Assembly (NCBI GenBank): GCA_031289235.1
Contig: JAITPU010000020.1
Coordinates: forward strand, 1 to 14,996
Direction: 5' to 3'
Length of the DNA: 14,996 nt
DNA from: Eubacteriales Family XIII. Incertae Sedis bacterium
GTDB lineage: Bacteria; Bacillota; Clostridia; Peptostreptococcales; Anaerovoracaceae
Below are positions 6,230 through 13,403 of this stretch, piece by piece (positions within the stretch are counted from its first letter, which is position 1; each line of letters opens with the position of its first letter). The position numbers were made by a program, and so were the translations under genes. Below the pieces are notes generated by a model that saw nothing but the letters and a program-made list of their open reading frames with translations, searched no databases and had not been told where the DNA came from.

Positions 6230-8170
6230 ATGGTAAAATACCCTAAGATTATCATGTTGATGGCGGCGGACGCTATCATCATCAATATATCTTATATCAC
6301 CGCGTATCTTTTGTGTTTTGAGTTCAGGATAGCAGGCGTTTTTCAGGAGTTTTTCTCGGTTTACGCTGATAATATCTTCATGATCACGCTGATTAAAGTC
6401 TTCGTCTTTTCTTTGTTCGGCTTATATCAAAAACTTTGGCGGTACGCTAGTTCGGACGAAATCTTAAAGATCTTAGGCGCGGCGCTCATCGCGAATTTTG
6501 CCGTAATAACTTTCCTTTCTCTCACCCGGCAGCAGATGCCCAGAAGCGTTTATATCATAGCCTGCGTTTTCGATTGTGTGCTCATCGGAGGTTTGCGCTT
6601 CCTTTTCCGTATAGCTTGGGACTGGCGCGGCCACAGCAGCGTAGGGATCCGTTTAGGCAGCTTTGAATTTATCAGGGACAAGGCGACGAGGGTGATGCTT
6701 GTCGGCTCCGGCAACGCGGGCGCGTCTATTATTAAGGAGATCAAAAATCATCCGGAGCAGAAGAAACGAGTGGTGGTCGCTGTTGACGACGACCCCGTGA
6801 AACGCGGCAGGCGGATTTTAGGAGTAAAGATAGGCGGGGATCACGCTAAAATCAAAGAGATCGCCCGAAAATACGGCGTTGACGAGATCATAATCGCAAT
6901 ACCTTCCGCGAACCGTGAAGAAATGCAGGAAATCGCCGGCGAATGCAGCAAGACCGGATGCAAGCTGAAGATATTGCCCGCATTCATTGATTTGATCAAC
7001 GAAAAAGTGAGCGTCAACGCCCTCCGTGACGTGGATATTGAAGACCTTTTGAGCAGGGATACAGTAAAGGTGAATCTGGAGGAAATAAGCGGATATACAA
7101 AGGGCCGTATCGTCATGGTCACCGGCGGAGGCGGCTCCATAGGTTCCGAGCTTTGCAGACAGATCGGGAAGTTCAGTCCCAGGAAGCTTGTCGCGGTGGA
7201 TATCTATGAGAACACGCTGTTTGAACTTACTAATGAGATCAAAGAAAAATACCCGCTCTTGGAATTTGAAGCTGTGATTGCTTCGGTCAGAAACAGGGAA
7301 CGTATGGAGGAAGTCTTTCTGAAATACGCTCCGCATGTGGTTTTCCACGCGGCCGCCCATAAGCATGTGCCTCTCATGGAAATGAATCCGAAAGAAGCTG
7401 TGATCAACAACATCCTCGGCAGCAAAAACTTGATTGATCTGGCGGATATGTATGCAGTGGAAAAATTCGTGATGATTTCCACCGACAAAGCGGTGAACCC
7501 GGTGAATGTGATGGGCGCGACGAAACGTGCCGCGGAAATGATTTTGCAGAAAAAAAGCGAGACATCGAAGACCTGCTGCTATGCTACGGTGCGGTTTGGA
7601 AACGTTCTCGGCAGCAACGGGAGCGTGGTTCCGGTTTTTAAAAAACAGATCGCGAACGGCGGCCCGGTCACGGTTACTCACGAGGAGATAACGCGATATT
7701 TTATGACCGTGCCGGAAGCGGTTCAGCTTGTCATACAGGCGGGTGCAATGGCGAAAGGAGGAGAAATATTCATACTTGACATGGGGGATCCAGTGAATAT
7801 CAAGTCCCTCGCGGAAAATCTCATACGGCTTTCAGGCTTCATTCCTTATGAGGATATAGACGTTGTCATGACGGGACTGAGACCGGGGGAAAAGCTTTAC
7901 GAGGAACTGAGCTTCGCTGAAGAGGAAGCGAGCAAGACAGGACATGAAAAAATCTTCATCGGCAAGCTGTCGGTTCCTTCAGAATCCCTGAAAAACATCC
8001 TCAATGGAAACGGAGGGATTGAGAGCGAAATCATGGATAAGCTCCAGCGCATGACAGACGACGAAGTTAAAGAATGGCTGCACAGCATAGTGCCGAACTA
8101 CACGATATCCGAAAAGAAATCCGAAGAAAGCGAGTTAAACGATGAAAGATGGGTTAAAAATTCAGTTTAA
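6230..8170 (+). CDS. Membrane-bound nucleotide-sugar 4,6-dehydratase (CapD/PglF/WbpM-like)
   Basis: A 646-residue polysaccharide biosynthesis protein. The N-terminal third has about four hydrophobic segments (roughly 8-30, 47-64, 80-98, 107-127). A first Rossmann-like domain starts at VMLVGSGNAGA (155-165). The catalytic short-chain dehydratase domain begins at VMVTGGGGSIGSE (295-307), followed by HAAAHKHVPLME (373-384) and STDKAVNPVNVMGATK (417-432). In this family Met-x-x-x-Lys (Met428, Lys432) replaces the usual Tyr-x-x-x-Lys; RPGEKLYEE at 551-559 is also typical. Members convert UDP-GlcNAc to a 4-keto-6-deoxy sugar, the first step towards amino-dideoxy sugars of capsules or glycoproteins. 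The exact substrate is inferred. The ribosome binding site AAAGGAG is 8 bases from ATG 6230. The 3' end overlaps pgi by 29 bases, implying one transcript and coupled translation. Confidence 0.9.
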   Translation: MVKYPKIIMLMAADAIIINISYITAYLLCFEFRIAGVFQEFFSVYADNIFMITLIKVFVFSLFGLYQKLWRYASSDEILKILGAALIANFAVITFLSLTRQQMPRSVYIIACVFDCVLIGGLRFLFRIAWDWRGHSSVGIRLGSFEFIRDKATRVMLVGSGNAGASIIKEIKNHPEQKKRVVVAVDDDPVKRGRRILGVKIGGDHAKIKEIARKYGVDEIIIAIPSANREEMQEIAGECSKTGCKLKILPAFIDLINEKVSVNALRDVDIEDLLSRDTVKVNLEEISGYTKGRIVMVTGGGGSIGSELCRQIGKFSPRKLVAVDIYENTLFELTNEIKEKYPLLEFEAVIASVRNRERMEEVFLKYAPHVVFHAAAHKHVPLMEMNPKEAVINNILGSKNLIDLADMYAVEKFVMISTDKAVNPVNVMGATKRAAEMILQKKSETSKTCCYATVRFGNVLGSNGSVVPVFKKQIANGGPVTVTHEEITRYFMTVPEAVQLVIQAGAMAKGGEIFILDMGDPVNIKSLAENLIRLSGFIPYEDIDVVMTGLRPGEKLYEELSFAEEEASKTGHEKIFIGKLSVPSESLKNILNGNGGIESEIMDKLQRMTDDEVKEWLHSIVPNYTISEKKSEESELNDERWVKNSV

Positions 8171-9455
8171 CGGTTGTCCCGAAGCTGACGTCGAAAACGG
8201 ACCTTTAGCGGAACACCTGACGCGAATTGAGAAAAGGTTGTTTGCGCGGAAGGAGCCTTTTACCGGTTGGGTGGGCTTGTCTGCCGGGCGCGGCGAAACG
8301 CCAAGCCCGGACGCGGAAAGAAAGCGGATCACAGTCGTCGCTGAACGTGTCAGGAAACAATGCGATGTATTCGTAGTCATTGGGATAGGCGGATCTTATC
8401 TGGGCGCGAGGGCGGCGGTCGAAATATTCGGAGCGGCGGATGAAGCGGGAAGCGAAAACGGAGCGCAGGATGGCGGAAGCGGGCGGAAAGCGCCGGAGAT
8501 CCTGTTTGCCGGTCAGAACATCAGCGGCACGTATCACGCGTCGCTTCTGAACAGCATAAGAAACAGGGAAGTCTGCCTTTGCGTGATCTCAAAATCCGGA
8601 ACCACCGCTGAACCCAACATCGCTTTTTCCGTATTGAAAAGTTTTCTGATCGAAAAATACGGCCTTGCAGAGGCGCGAAAGAGGATTTACGCGATTACGG
8701 ATCCCACGGGCGGCAGCCTGCGTGCGGAAGCCGCGGAACAGGGTTACGAAACCTTTGAAATACCGGCGGATATAGGCGGAAGATATTCTGTGCTGTCGGC
8801 TGTCGGCTTGTTTCCTATGGCCGTGGCCGGCGTTGATATCAACCGGGTGCTGTCAGGCGCGGAGCGCGCCGCATCGGAAGATTCAATAAAGGCCGCGAAA
8901 AAATACGCGGCGGCGCGAAAAGCGCTTTTTGACGGCGGGAAAGCCATAGAAGTGATCGAGCATTATGAACCCGCGCTTTTCTATTTCGCCGAATGGCTGA
9001 AGCAACTTTTCGGCGAAAGCGAAGGAAAAGACGGGACGGGGCTGTTTCCGGCCGCCCTCTCGTTCAGCGCGGATCTTCACTCCATGGGTCAGTTCTTACA
9101 GGAAGGGCGTCAGATATTCTTTGAAACGGTGCTGAACGTCGTATCCCCTCCCGGAGATCTGACCACGCCGCAGAGCGCTGACCCGCTGCTGGCGGGCAGG
9201 AGCATGAACGCGGTAAACCGCGCCGCTATGGAAGGCGTGATTGCCGCTCACCGCGCCGCGGATATTCCGATTATCCGTATCGACGTTCCCGACCTTTCCC
9301 CGGAAAACTTCGGCCTGATGGTGTTCTTCTTCGAGTTGTCCTGCGCGTTTACGGCGTATCTCATGGGCGTAAATCCTTTCGATCAGCCCGGCGTGGAACA
9401 GTACAAGAAGGAAATGAAGCGGATATTAGCGGAAACGCGCGCGGAAAATCGTTAA
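8142..9455 (+). CDS. pgi: Glucose-6-phosphate isomerase
   Basis: A 437-residue enzyme that interconverts glucose 6-phosphate and fructose 6-phosphate in the cytoplasm, serving glycolysis and hexosamine supply. Family signatures are in order: VVIGIGGSYLGARA (78-91), VISKSGTTAEPN phosphate-binding loop (148-159), GGRYSVLSAVGLFP (212-225), EWLKQLFGESEGKDG with the catalytic-base region near Glu292 (284-298), ADLHSMGQFLQEG with His313 (310-322), and PGVEQYKKEM with the conserved Lys near 422 (416-425). Length fits the short bacterial form. A Gly/Glu-rich stretch at about 98-116 looks like a lineage-specific surface loop. The start overlaps the dehydratase gene by 29 bases and has no clear ribosome binding site, so translational coupling is likely. 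The overlap with a sugar-nucleotide gene suggests a link to glycan synthesis. Confidence 0.97.
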   Translation: MKDGLKIQFNGCPEADVENGPLAEHLTRIEKRLFARKEPFTGWVGLSAGRGETPSPDAERKRITVVAERVRKQCDVFVVIGIGGSYLGARAAVEIFGAADEAGSENGAQDGGSGRKAPEILFAGQNISGTYHASLLNSIRNREVCLCVISKSGTTAEPNIAFSVLKSFLIEKYGLAEARKRIYAITDPTGGSLRAEAAEQGYETFEIPADIGGRYSVLSAVGLFPMAVAGVDINRVLSGAERAASEDSIKAAKKYAAARKALFDGGKAIEVIEHYEPALFYFAEWLKQLFGESEGKDGTGLFPAALSFSADLHSMGQFLQEGRQIFFETVLNVVSPPGDLTTPQSADPLLAGRSMNAVNRAAMEGVIAAHRAADIPIIRIDVPDLSPENFGLMVFFFELSCAFTAYLMGVNPFDQPGVEQYKKEMKRILAETRAENR

Positions 9456-9541
9456 AAACTCGCGGCGCGCGATATTTGAATTAGCGTTAAGCGCAACAAT
9501 ATTTCAGACGTCCGAGAGGGCGAGAAACAAGGAGGTTCTTT

Positions 9542-10387
9542 ATGAAAAAAATAGGTGTATTAGGCACGGGAACGATGGGAGCGGGAATCATTCAGCTCCT
9601 CGCGCAGAACGGGTTTGAAGTTGTATTCCGGGCGAGAAGAGAAAGCTCGGTGGACAGGGGCCTCGCGACAGTGACGAAAAATCTGGACAAGCTTGTCGCC
9701 AAGGAAAAAATTACCGCGGGGACAAAAGATGAGATTCTCAAAAGGGTACAAGGATCCACCGACATCAAAATCGTCGCGGGCGCGGATCTGATCATAGAAG
9801 CGGCGACAGAGGATATGGCGGCGAAGAAAGCTTTGTTTGCGGAATTGGATGAACTCTGCAAGCCGGAAGCCATCATCGCGACCAATACATCCTCTCTCTC
9901 CATCACGGAAATCGCGGCTGCCGTCAAACGGCCCGACAAAGTCATAGGAATGCATTTTTTCAATCCTGTTCCTGTTATGAAGCTGGTTGAGATAATCAAG
10001 GGCCTCGCGACATCGGACGAGACGAGGGATGAAATTTTAGCTTTGACGGAAAAACTGGGAAAAACGCCGGTCGAAGTGAAAGAGGCCCCCGGTTTTGTCG
10101 TGAACAGGATCCTCATCCCGATGATCAATGAAGCCGCCGGAATCTTGGCTGACGGCGTCGCCGACGCGAACGGCGTGGATAACGCCATGAAATTAGGCGC
10201 CAACCACCCGATGGGTCCGCTGGCGCTGGGCGATCTTATCGGCCTTGACGTATGCCTCGCGATCATGGAAGTGCTGCACGGAGAATTCGGCGATGACAAA
10301 TACCGGCCGCATCCGCTGCTGCGGAAAATGGTTCGGGCCGGGTGGCTCGGGAGAAAGAGCGGAAAAGGTTTCTTCGACTACCGTTAA
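9542..10387 (+). CDS. hbd: 3-hydroxybutyryl-CoA dehydrogenase
   Basis: A 281-residue cytoplasmic enzyme that interconverts acetoacetyl-CoA and 3-hydroxybutyryl-CoA, a step of butyrate formation or fatty-acid turnover. The dinucleotide-binding motif GTGTMGAGI lies at residues 8-16. The catalytic set is complete: Ser117 (NTSSLS), His138 and Glu150 (HFFNPVPVMKLVE), and Asn188 (APGFVVNR). The C-terminal domain ends with GWLGRKSGKGFFDY. Length is standard. After the second beta strand the sequence reads FRARRES, where Clostridium NADH enzymes have an Asp (LRD); Ala31-Arg32-Arg33 here suggests NADP(H) preference. ATG 9542 has AAGGAGG (9529-9535) 6 bases upstream. It follows pgi by 86 bases, and none of crt, bcd, etf or thl is adjacent. 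Confidence 0.96.
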   Translation: MKKIGVLGTGTMGAGIIQLLAQNGFEVVFRARRESSVDRGLATVTKNLDKLVAKEKITAGTKDEILKRVQGSTDIKIVAGADLIIEAATEDMAAKKALFAELDELCKPEAIIATNTSSLSITEIAAAVKRPDKVIGMHFFNPVPVMKLVEIIKGLATSDETRDEILALTEKLGKTPVEVKEAPGFVVNRILIPMINEAAGILADGVADANGVDNAMKLGANHPMGPLALGDLIGLDVCLAIMEVLHGEFGDDKYRPHPLLRKMVRAGWLGRKSGKGFFDYR

Positions 10388-10400
10388 ATAAGCCCCCGCT

Positions 10401-10426
10401 TCCATTTTGGCTTCGTCTAAAATGGA
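10401..10426 (+). terminator. First hairpin after hbd
   Basis: Arms TCCATTTT (10401-10408) and AAAATGGA (10419-10426) enclose 10 bases, starting 14 bases after the hbd stop codon. No T-run follows. It may act together with the stronger hairpin at 10449-10482. Confidence 0.4.
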
Positions 10427-10448
10427 GGGCGCAAGTGCGGTTAGATAC

Positions 10449-10482
10449 GCTGAACAAACGTTCGGACCGGCGTTTGTTCAGC
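10449..10482 (+). terminator. Second, stronger hairpin after hbd
   Basis: Perfect 12-base arms GCTGAACAAACG (10449-10460) and CGTTTGTTCAGC (10471-10482) enclose a 10-base loop. The tail CTTTACATT is only partly T-rich. It is a likely transcription terminator separating hbd from the LCP gene, although I found no convincing promoter between it and that gene. Confidence 0.6.
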
Positions 10483-10526
10483 CTTTACATTGAATGGGCG
10501 CGGGCGGCGCGCTTGTGGAGAGAGAG

Positions 10527-11564
10527 ATGCGAGAAAAAACAGCGGAGGGAAGCAGGAAGGCTAAAAGAGTTTTTTTGACGACTTTTTTGCTCGTGTTTTT
10601 CTGTTGCCTTATCCTGTTCGTTCCGTTGCAATACAGCATAGGCAAGCTCGGCGAAGTGCGGGTGTTCAGCGGAACAGAAAATCTGATGGATGAAATGGAT
10701 CCGATCGTAGGCAGAAACAGCCCGTTCTTTCAGATATTTCAGGATTCCCAGCGCGTGAACGTGCTTGTCATGGGCGTGAACGGCAAGCTGACGGACACCA
10801 TAATGCTGGGAAGCTATGACATGGAAAATCAGCGCGTCGATGTCATTTCGGTGCCGAGAGACACATATTTCCCGGAAGAAGGAGTGCAAAGCGCGGCGGC
10901 AAAAAAAATCAACGCGGTATATGGCCGGAGCGGAGCAGTCGGCTCGGCTGAGGCCGTGAGCAAAGTTCTTATGGGTTTTCCCATCCATTATTACGCTGTG
11001 ATCGAGTACTCCGGCGTTGAAAAGATCGTGGACGCCATTGGCGGCGTACCCGTCACCATCCCCTTCGATATGGATTATGAAGACCGTTACGACAAGCCGC
11101 CGCTCAAGATCCACTTCAAAAAAGGTGAAATGGTGCTAAACGGCGCGAACGCCGTGAAATTCCTGCGTTACAGAAAAGATAACAAAAAAGGAGATTACGG
11201 CTACGCGCAGGGCGATATCGGAAGGATAGCGGCGCAGCAGGAATTTTTGAAGTCCGCGTTCCACGAAGCTTTGGGATTCAGTTTACCCAAAGTCGTGGAA
11301 ACCACTCTGAAAAATGTGGATTCCGACCTGAGTTTGCAAATGGCGGTCAAAATAGCGAGTAAGGCTATAGGACTCAGCGCGGAAAACCTGCATACATATC
11401 TGACGCCGGGTCGTTCGGGAACGAGAGACGGATCTTCTTATTGGTTTGCCGATTCTGAGGCTGTGGGGGCAATGCTGACGGAAATATACGCGCCGGAACC
11501 GGAAACGACGACAGAAGAGGGCATCGGCGCCGGGGCGACCGGTGACGCTGTCGCCCTACCGTAA
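10527..11564 (+). CDS. LCP-family (LytR-CpsA-Psr) cell-wall glycopolymer transferase
   Basis: A 345-residue membrane-anchored protein: short basic cytoplasmic tail, one hydrophobic segment (about 15-34), and an outside LCP domain (about 76-245). Typical LCP blocks are VNVLVMGVNGKLTDTIML (77-94, Asp90), VDVISVPRDTY with Arg111 (104-114), KINAVYGRSG (127-136), GGVPVTIPFDMDY (172-184), and FLRYR...GDIGRIAAQQEF (212-240) with Arg214, Arg216, Asp230 and Arg233. The acidic, Thr-rich C-terminus is probably disordered. LCP enzymes move undecaprenyl-linked polymers such as teichoic acids or capsule onto peptidoglycan, matching the glycan genes upstream. I chose ATG 10527, with GGAG at 10517-10520 and 6 bases of spacing, over ATG 10494, which lies just after the preceding hairpin and lacks a ribosome binding site. 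Confidence 0.92.
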   Translation: MREKTAEGSRKAKRVFLTTFLLVFFCCLILFVPLQYSIGKLGEVRVFSGTENLMDEMDPIVGRNSPFFQIFQDSQRVNVLVMGVNGKLTDTIMLGSYDMENQRVDVISVPRDTYFPEEGVQSAAAKKINAVYGRSGAVGSAEAVSKVLMGFPIHYYAVIEYSGVEKIVDAIGGVPVTIPFDMDYEDRYDKPPLKIHFKKGEMVLNGANAVKFLRYRKDNKKGDYGYAQGDIGRIAAQQEFLKSAFHEALGFSLPKVVETTLKNVDSDLSLQMAVKIASKAIGLSAENLHTYLTPGRSGTRDGSSYWFADSEAVGAMLTEIYAPEPETTTEEGIGAGATGDAVALP

Positions 11565-11679
11565 CGGCGCGGCTGGCCGGGTTTGCAAACAGCGTTCAGC
11601 GTCATTCTTTCGAAAATCATCTTGTCTTTGTATTACCATATTTTACCAAAATGATTATTGTTCCGTAGATTAAATTTCG

Positions 11680-11702
11680 CGCCGGAGCGGCGAGGATTTT
11701 TT
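11680..11702 (+). terminator. Possible terminator after the LCP gene
   Basis: Arms CGCCG (11680-11684) and CGGCG (11688-11692) form a short GC hairpin with a 3-base loop, followed by AGGA and then six T (11697-11702). The four-base gap before the T-run weakens the call. It lies just upstream of the structured region at 11709-11829. Confidence 0.4.
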
Positions 11703-11708
11703 CGCATC

Positions 11709-11829
11709 AAACTATCGGCAGGAGTCTCTGTCGTCCTCTCCGGAACCGCGCTGACGCACTTCGTGCTGCGGCGCTGCGCTTCTATGCCCGCAGTATTCAT
11801 TCGGGGAAAACAGAGACTCACGCCTGTTT
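11709..11829 (+). ncRNA. Candidate structured RNA upstream of rho (unrecognised family)
   Basis: By eye, this stretch folds into a closed three-way junction. The closing stem pairs AAAC (11709-11712) with GTTT (11826-11829), GGC (11717-11719) with GCC (11822-11824), a perfect 10-base stem GAGTCTCTGT (11722-11731) with ACAGAGACTC (11810-11819), and TCCTC (11734-11738) with GGGGA (11803-11807, one wobble). The internal loops are small. Inside are a hairpin of GCGCTG (11748-11753) with CGGCGC (11769-11774) topped by GCAC/GTGC, and a second hairpin of TGCG/CGCA (11775-11792). I do not recognise it as any known riboswitch or housekeeping RNA. It may be a leader element of rho or a separate small RNA. 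A degenerate mobile repeat is the main alternative. The strand is assumed from the direction of rho. Confidence 0.35.
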
Positions 11830-11907
11830 ACAGTCAAACTTTTAAACTACAACACGTTATTGCACCGCCAAATAGACAGCTGGAACAAAGTGTCGAAGAT
11901 TTATTTT

Positions 11908-11933
11908 GTCAGGGGTCGCGAAAGAGCCCTGAC
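11908..11933 (+). promoter_or_regulatory. Hairpin in the rho leader
   Basis: Arms GTCAGGG (11908-11914) and CCCTGAC (11927-11933) enclose 12 bases. The hairpin ends 32 bases before the preferred rho start codon and is followed by GGGGG. The preceding stretch (11827-11880) is noticeably richer in C than G, about 14 against 6 by hand count. That would suit Rho binding and autoregulation, as is known for rho leaders in enterobacteria, but here it is only a suggestion. Confidence 0.35.
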
Positions 11934-11965
11934 GGGGGATCATGAAGAGGGGAAAAGGGAGAAAA

Positions 11966-13354
11966 ATGGAAGATAAAGAACTGAAAGCAAAAAAGGTTGC
12001 GGAATTGCGCGATATCGCCATGCGTCTGCGGATACCGAATTATGGAGAATTGAGAAAATCCGAACTCATCGAGGCGATTTCCGGCAACACCGCGTCAGCG
12101 CCTGTCCGCGTAGACGCGAAGCGGGCCACATCGGGTGAAAACTCGGAAACGGGAGAAATCAAAAAAACGGAAACACTTCCGAAGGAGTCTGTTTCCGGAG
12201 AAAAAGCGGAAGAACGGGGGGCGGAAGAACGAAAAGACCGGCAGGAGCTTGAGGGCATTCTGGAAATTGCCGAAGGAGGTTTTGGATTTCTGCGCTTTAA
12301 TAATTTTCTTACCAGCGATAAGGATGTGTATGTTTCTCCCTCTCAGATAAGAAAGTTCAGGCTGAAGACCGGCGACAAGGTCAGGGGAGTCGCGAGGCGA
12401 CCCAACGAGGGGGAACGTTTTGGCGCGTTGCTGTACGTGCTCAATGTGAACGGCGATGATCTTAAATCGGTCGTCCGCCGGCCGAATTTCGACGAGCTGA
12501 CGCCGATTTTTCCAAACAAGCGATTGAATCTGGAAGACAGTTCGCGGGATCTTTCCATGAGGCTTATAAACCTCGTAGCTCCGATAGGGAAAGGCCAGAG
12601 AGGATTGATCGTCGCTCCGCCCAAAGCAGGTAAAACGATACTCTTAAAGAAGGTTGCGAACACCATTGAAAGGCAGCATCCCGAGGCGGAACTCATCGTG
12701 CTTCTGGTTGACGAACGTCCGGAAGAAGTGACGGAAATGCAGCGTTCCATCGCCGGAGAAGTGATTTATTCCACTTTTGACGAGCTGCCGCAAAATCACG
12801 TAAAGGTTGCGGAGATGGTGCTGGCGCGGGCGCAAAGGCTGGTGGAACACGGCCGGGACGTGGTGATCCTGCTGGACAGCATTACGCGGCTCGCGCGCGC
12901 CTATAATCTGGTGGTGCCGCCTTCGGGCAGGACGCTGTCCGGCGGCCTCGATCCGAGCGCGCTGCATAAACCGAAAAAGTTTTTCGGCGCCGCGCGGAAC
13001 ATGGAGGAGGGCGGCAGCATCACGATCCTTGCCACGGCGCTGGTTGAGACGGGAAGCAGAATGGACGACATGATCTTTGAGGAATTCAAGGGAACGGGAA
13101 ATATGGAACTCCATCTGGACAGGAAGCTTTCGGAAAAACGCATTTTCCCGGCTATCAACCTGAACAAATCCGGAACCAGACGGGAAGACCTCTTGATGGA
13201 CCGGGACGAGATGGAAGCCATATGGATCATGCGCAGAGCCATGGCGAACATGGGCACGCAGGAAGTGACAGAACAGATCATTGATCATCTGTCCCATACG
13301 AAAACCAATTCAGATTTCATCAATGTCATACGCAAGACATTGAGCAGGAATTGA
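11966..13354 (+). CDS. rho: Transcription termination factor Rho
   Basis: A 462-residue hexameric RNA-dependent ATPase that ends transcription at unstructured C-rich RNA. An N-terminal Rho_N helical domain (about 1-40, KKVAELRDIAMRLRIPNYGELRKSELIEAI) is followed by a charged, low-complexity linker (about 41-93). The cold-shock-like RNA-binding domain has GGFGFLR (104-110). The ATPase core has Walker A APPKAGKT (217-224), Walker B ILLD (301-304), SGGLDP (325-330), ETGSRMDD with the arginine finger (361-368), and GTGNMELHLDRKLSEKRIFP. I chose ATG 11966, preceded by the purine-rich run AGGGGAAAAGGGAG, over ATG 11942, which would add eight mostly basic residues. The prmC gene follows after 49 bases. 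The Rho-associated genes rpmE and prfA, found nearby in many Clostridia, are absent here. Confidence 0.98.
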   Translation: MEDKELKAKKVAELRDIAMRLRIPNYGELRKSELIEAISGNTASAPVRVDAKRATSGENSETGEIKKTETLPKESVSGEKAEERGAEERKDRQELEGILEIAEGGFGFLRFNNFLTSDKDVYVSPSQIRKFRLKTGDKVRGVARRPNEGERFGALLYVLNVNGDDLKSVVRRPNFDELTPIFPNKRLNLEDSSRDLSMRLINLVAPIGKGQRGLIVAPPKAGKTILLKKVANTIERQHPEAELIVLLVDERPEEVTEMQRSIAGEVIYSTFDELPQNHVKVAEMVLARAQRLVEHGRDVVILLDSITRLARAYNLVVPPSGRTLSGGLDPSALHKPKKFFGAARNMEEGGSITILATALVETGSRMDDMIFEEFKGTGNMELHLDRKLSEKRIFPAINLNKSGTRREDLLMDRDEMEAIWIMRRAMANMGTQEVTEQIIDHLSHTKTNSDFINVIRKTLSRN

Positions 13355-13403
13355 GGGCTCGCTATCGTTGCGCGCCGCCGGACGACGCCTGAGGATAAGC
13401 AGA

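Noticed and set aside
6818..7681. A long (287-codon) minus-strand frame inside the dehydratase gene.
   Set aside because: It is a shadow of the conserved plus-strand gene, rich in His and Phe as expected of antisense translation.
10342..10578. A 78-codon plus-strand frame spanning the end of hbd to the start of the LCP gene.
   Set aside because: It runs through both terminator hairpins and overlaps two well-supported genes in another frame.
11722..11819. The GAGTCTCTGT inverted repeat considered as the ends of a small mobile element.
   Set aside because: No matching target duplication is seen next to the arms, and the pairing continues beyond them, which favours an RNA structure.
11658..11945. 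A 95-codon plus-strand frame before rho.
   Set aside because: It starts with TTG and has no ribosome binding site or recognised motif. The DNA is better explained by the inverted repeats of the candidate RNA.
12644..13297. A 217-codon minus-strand frame inside rho.
   Set aside because: It is antisense to the highly conserved Rho ATPase core and has no independent support.
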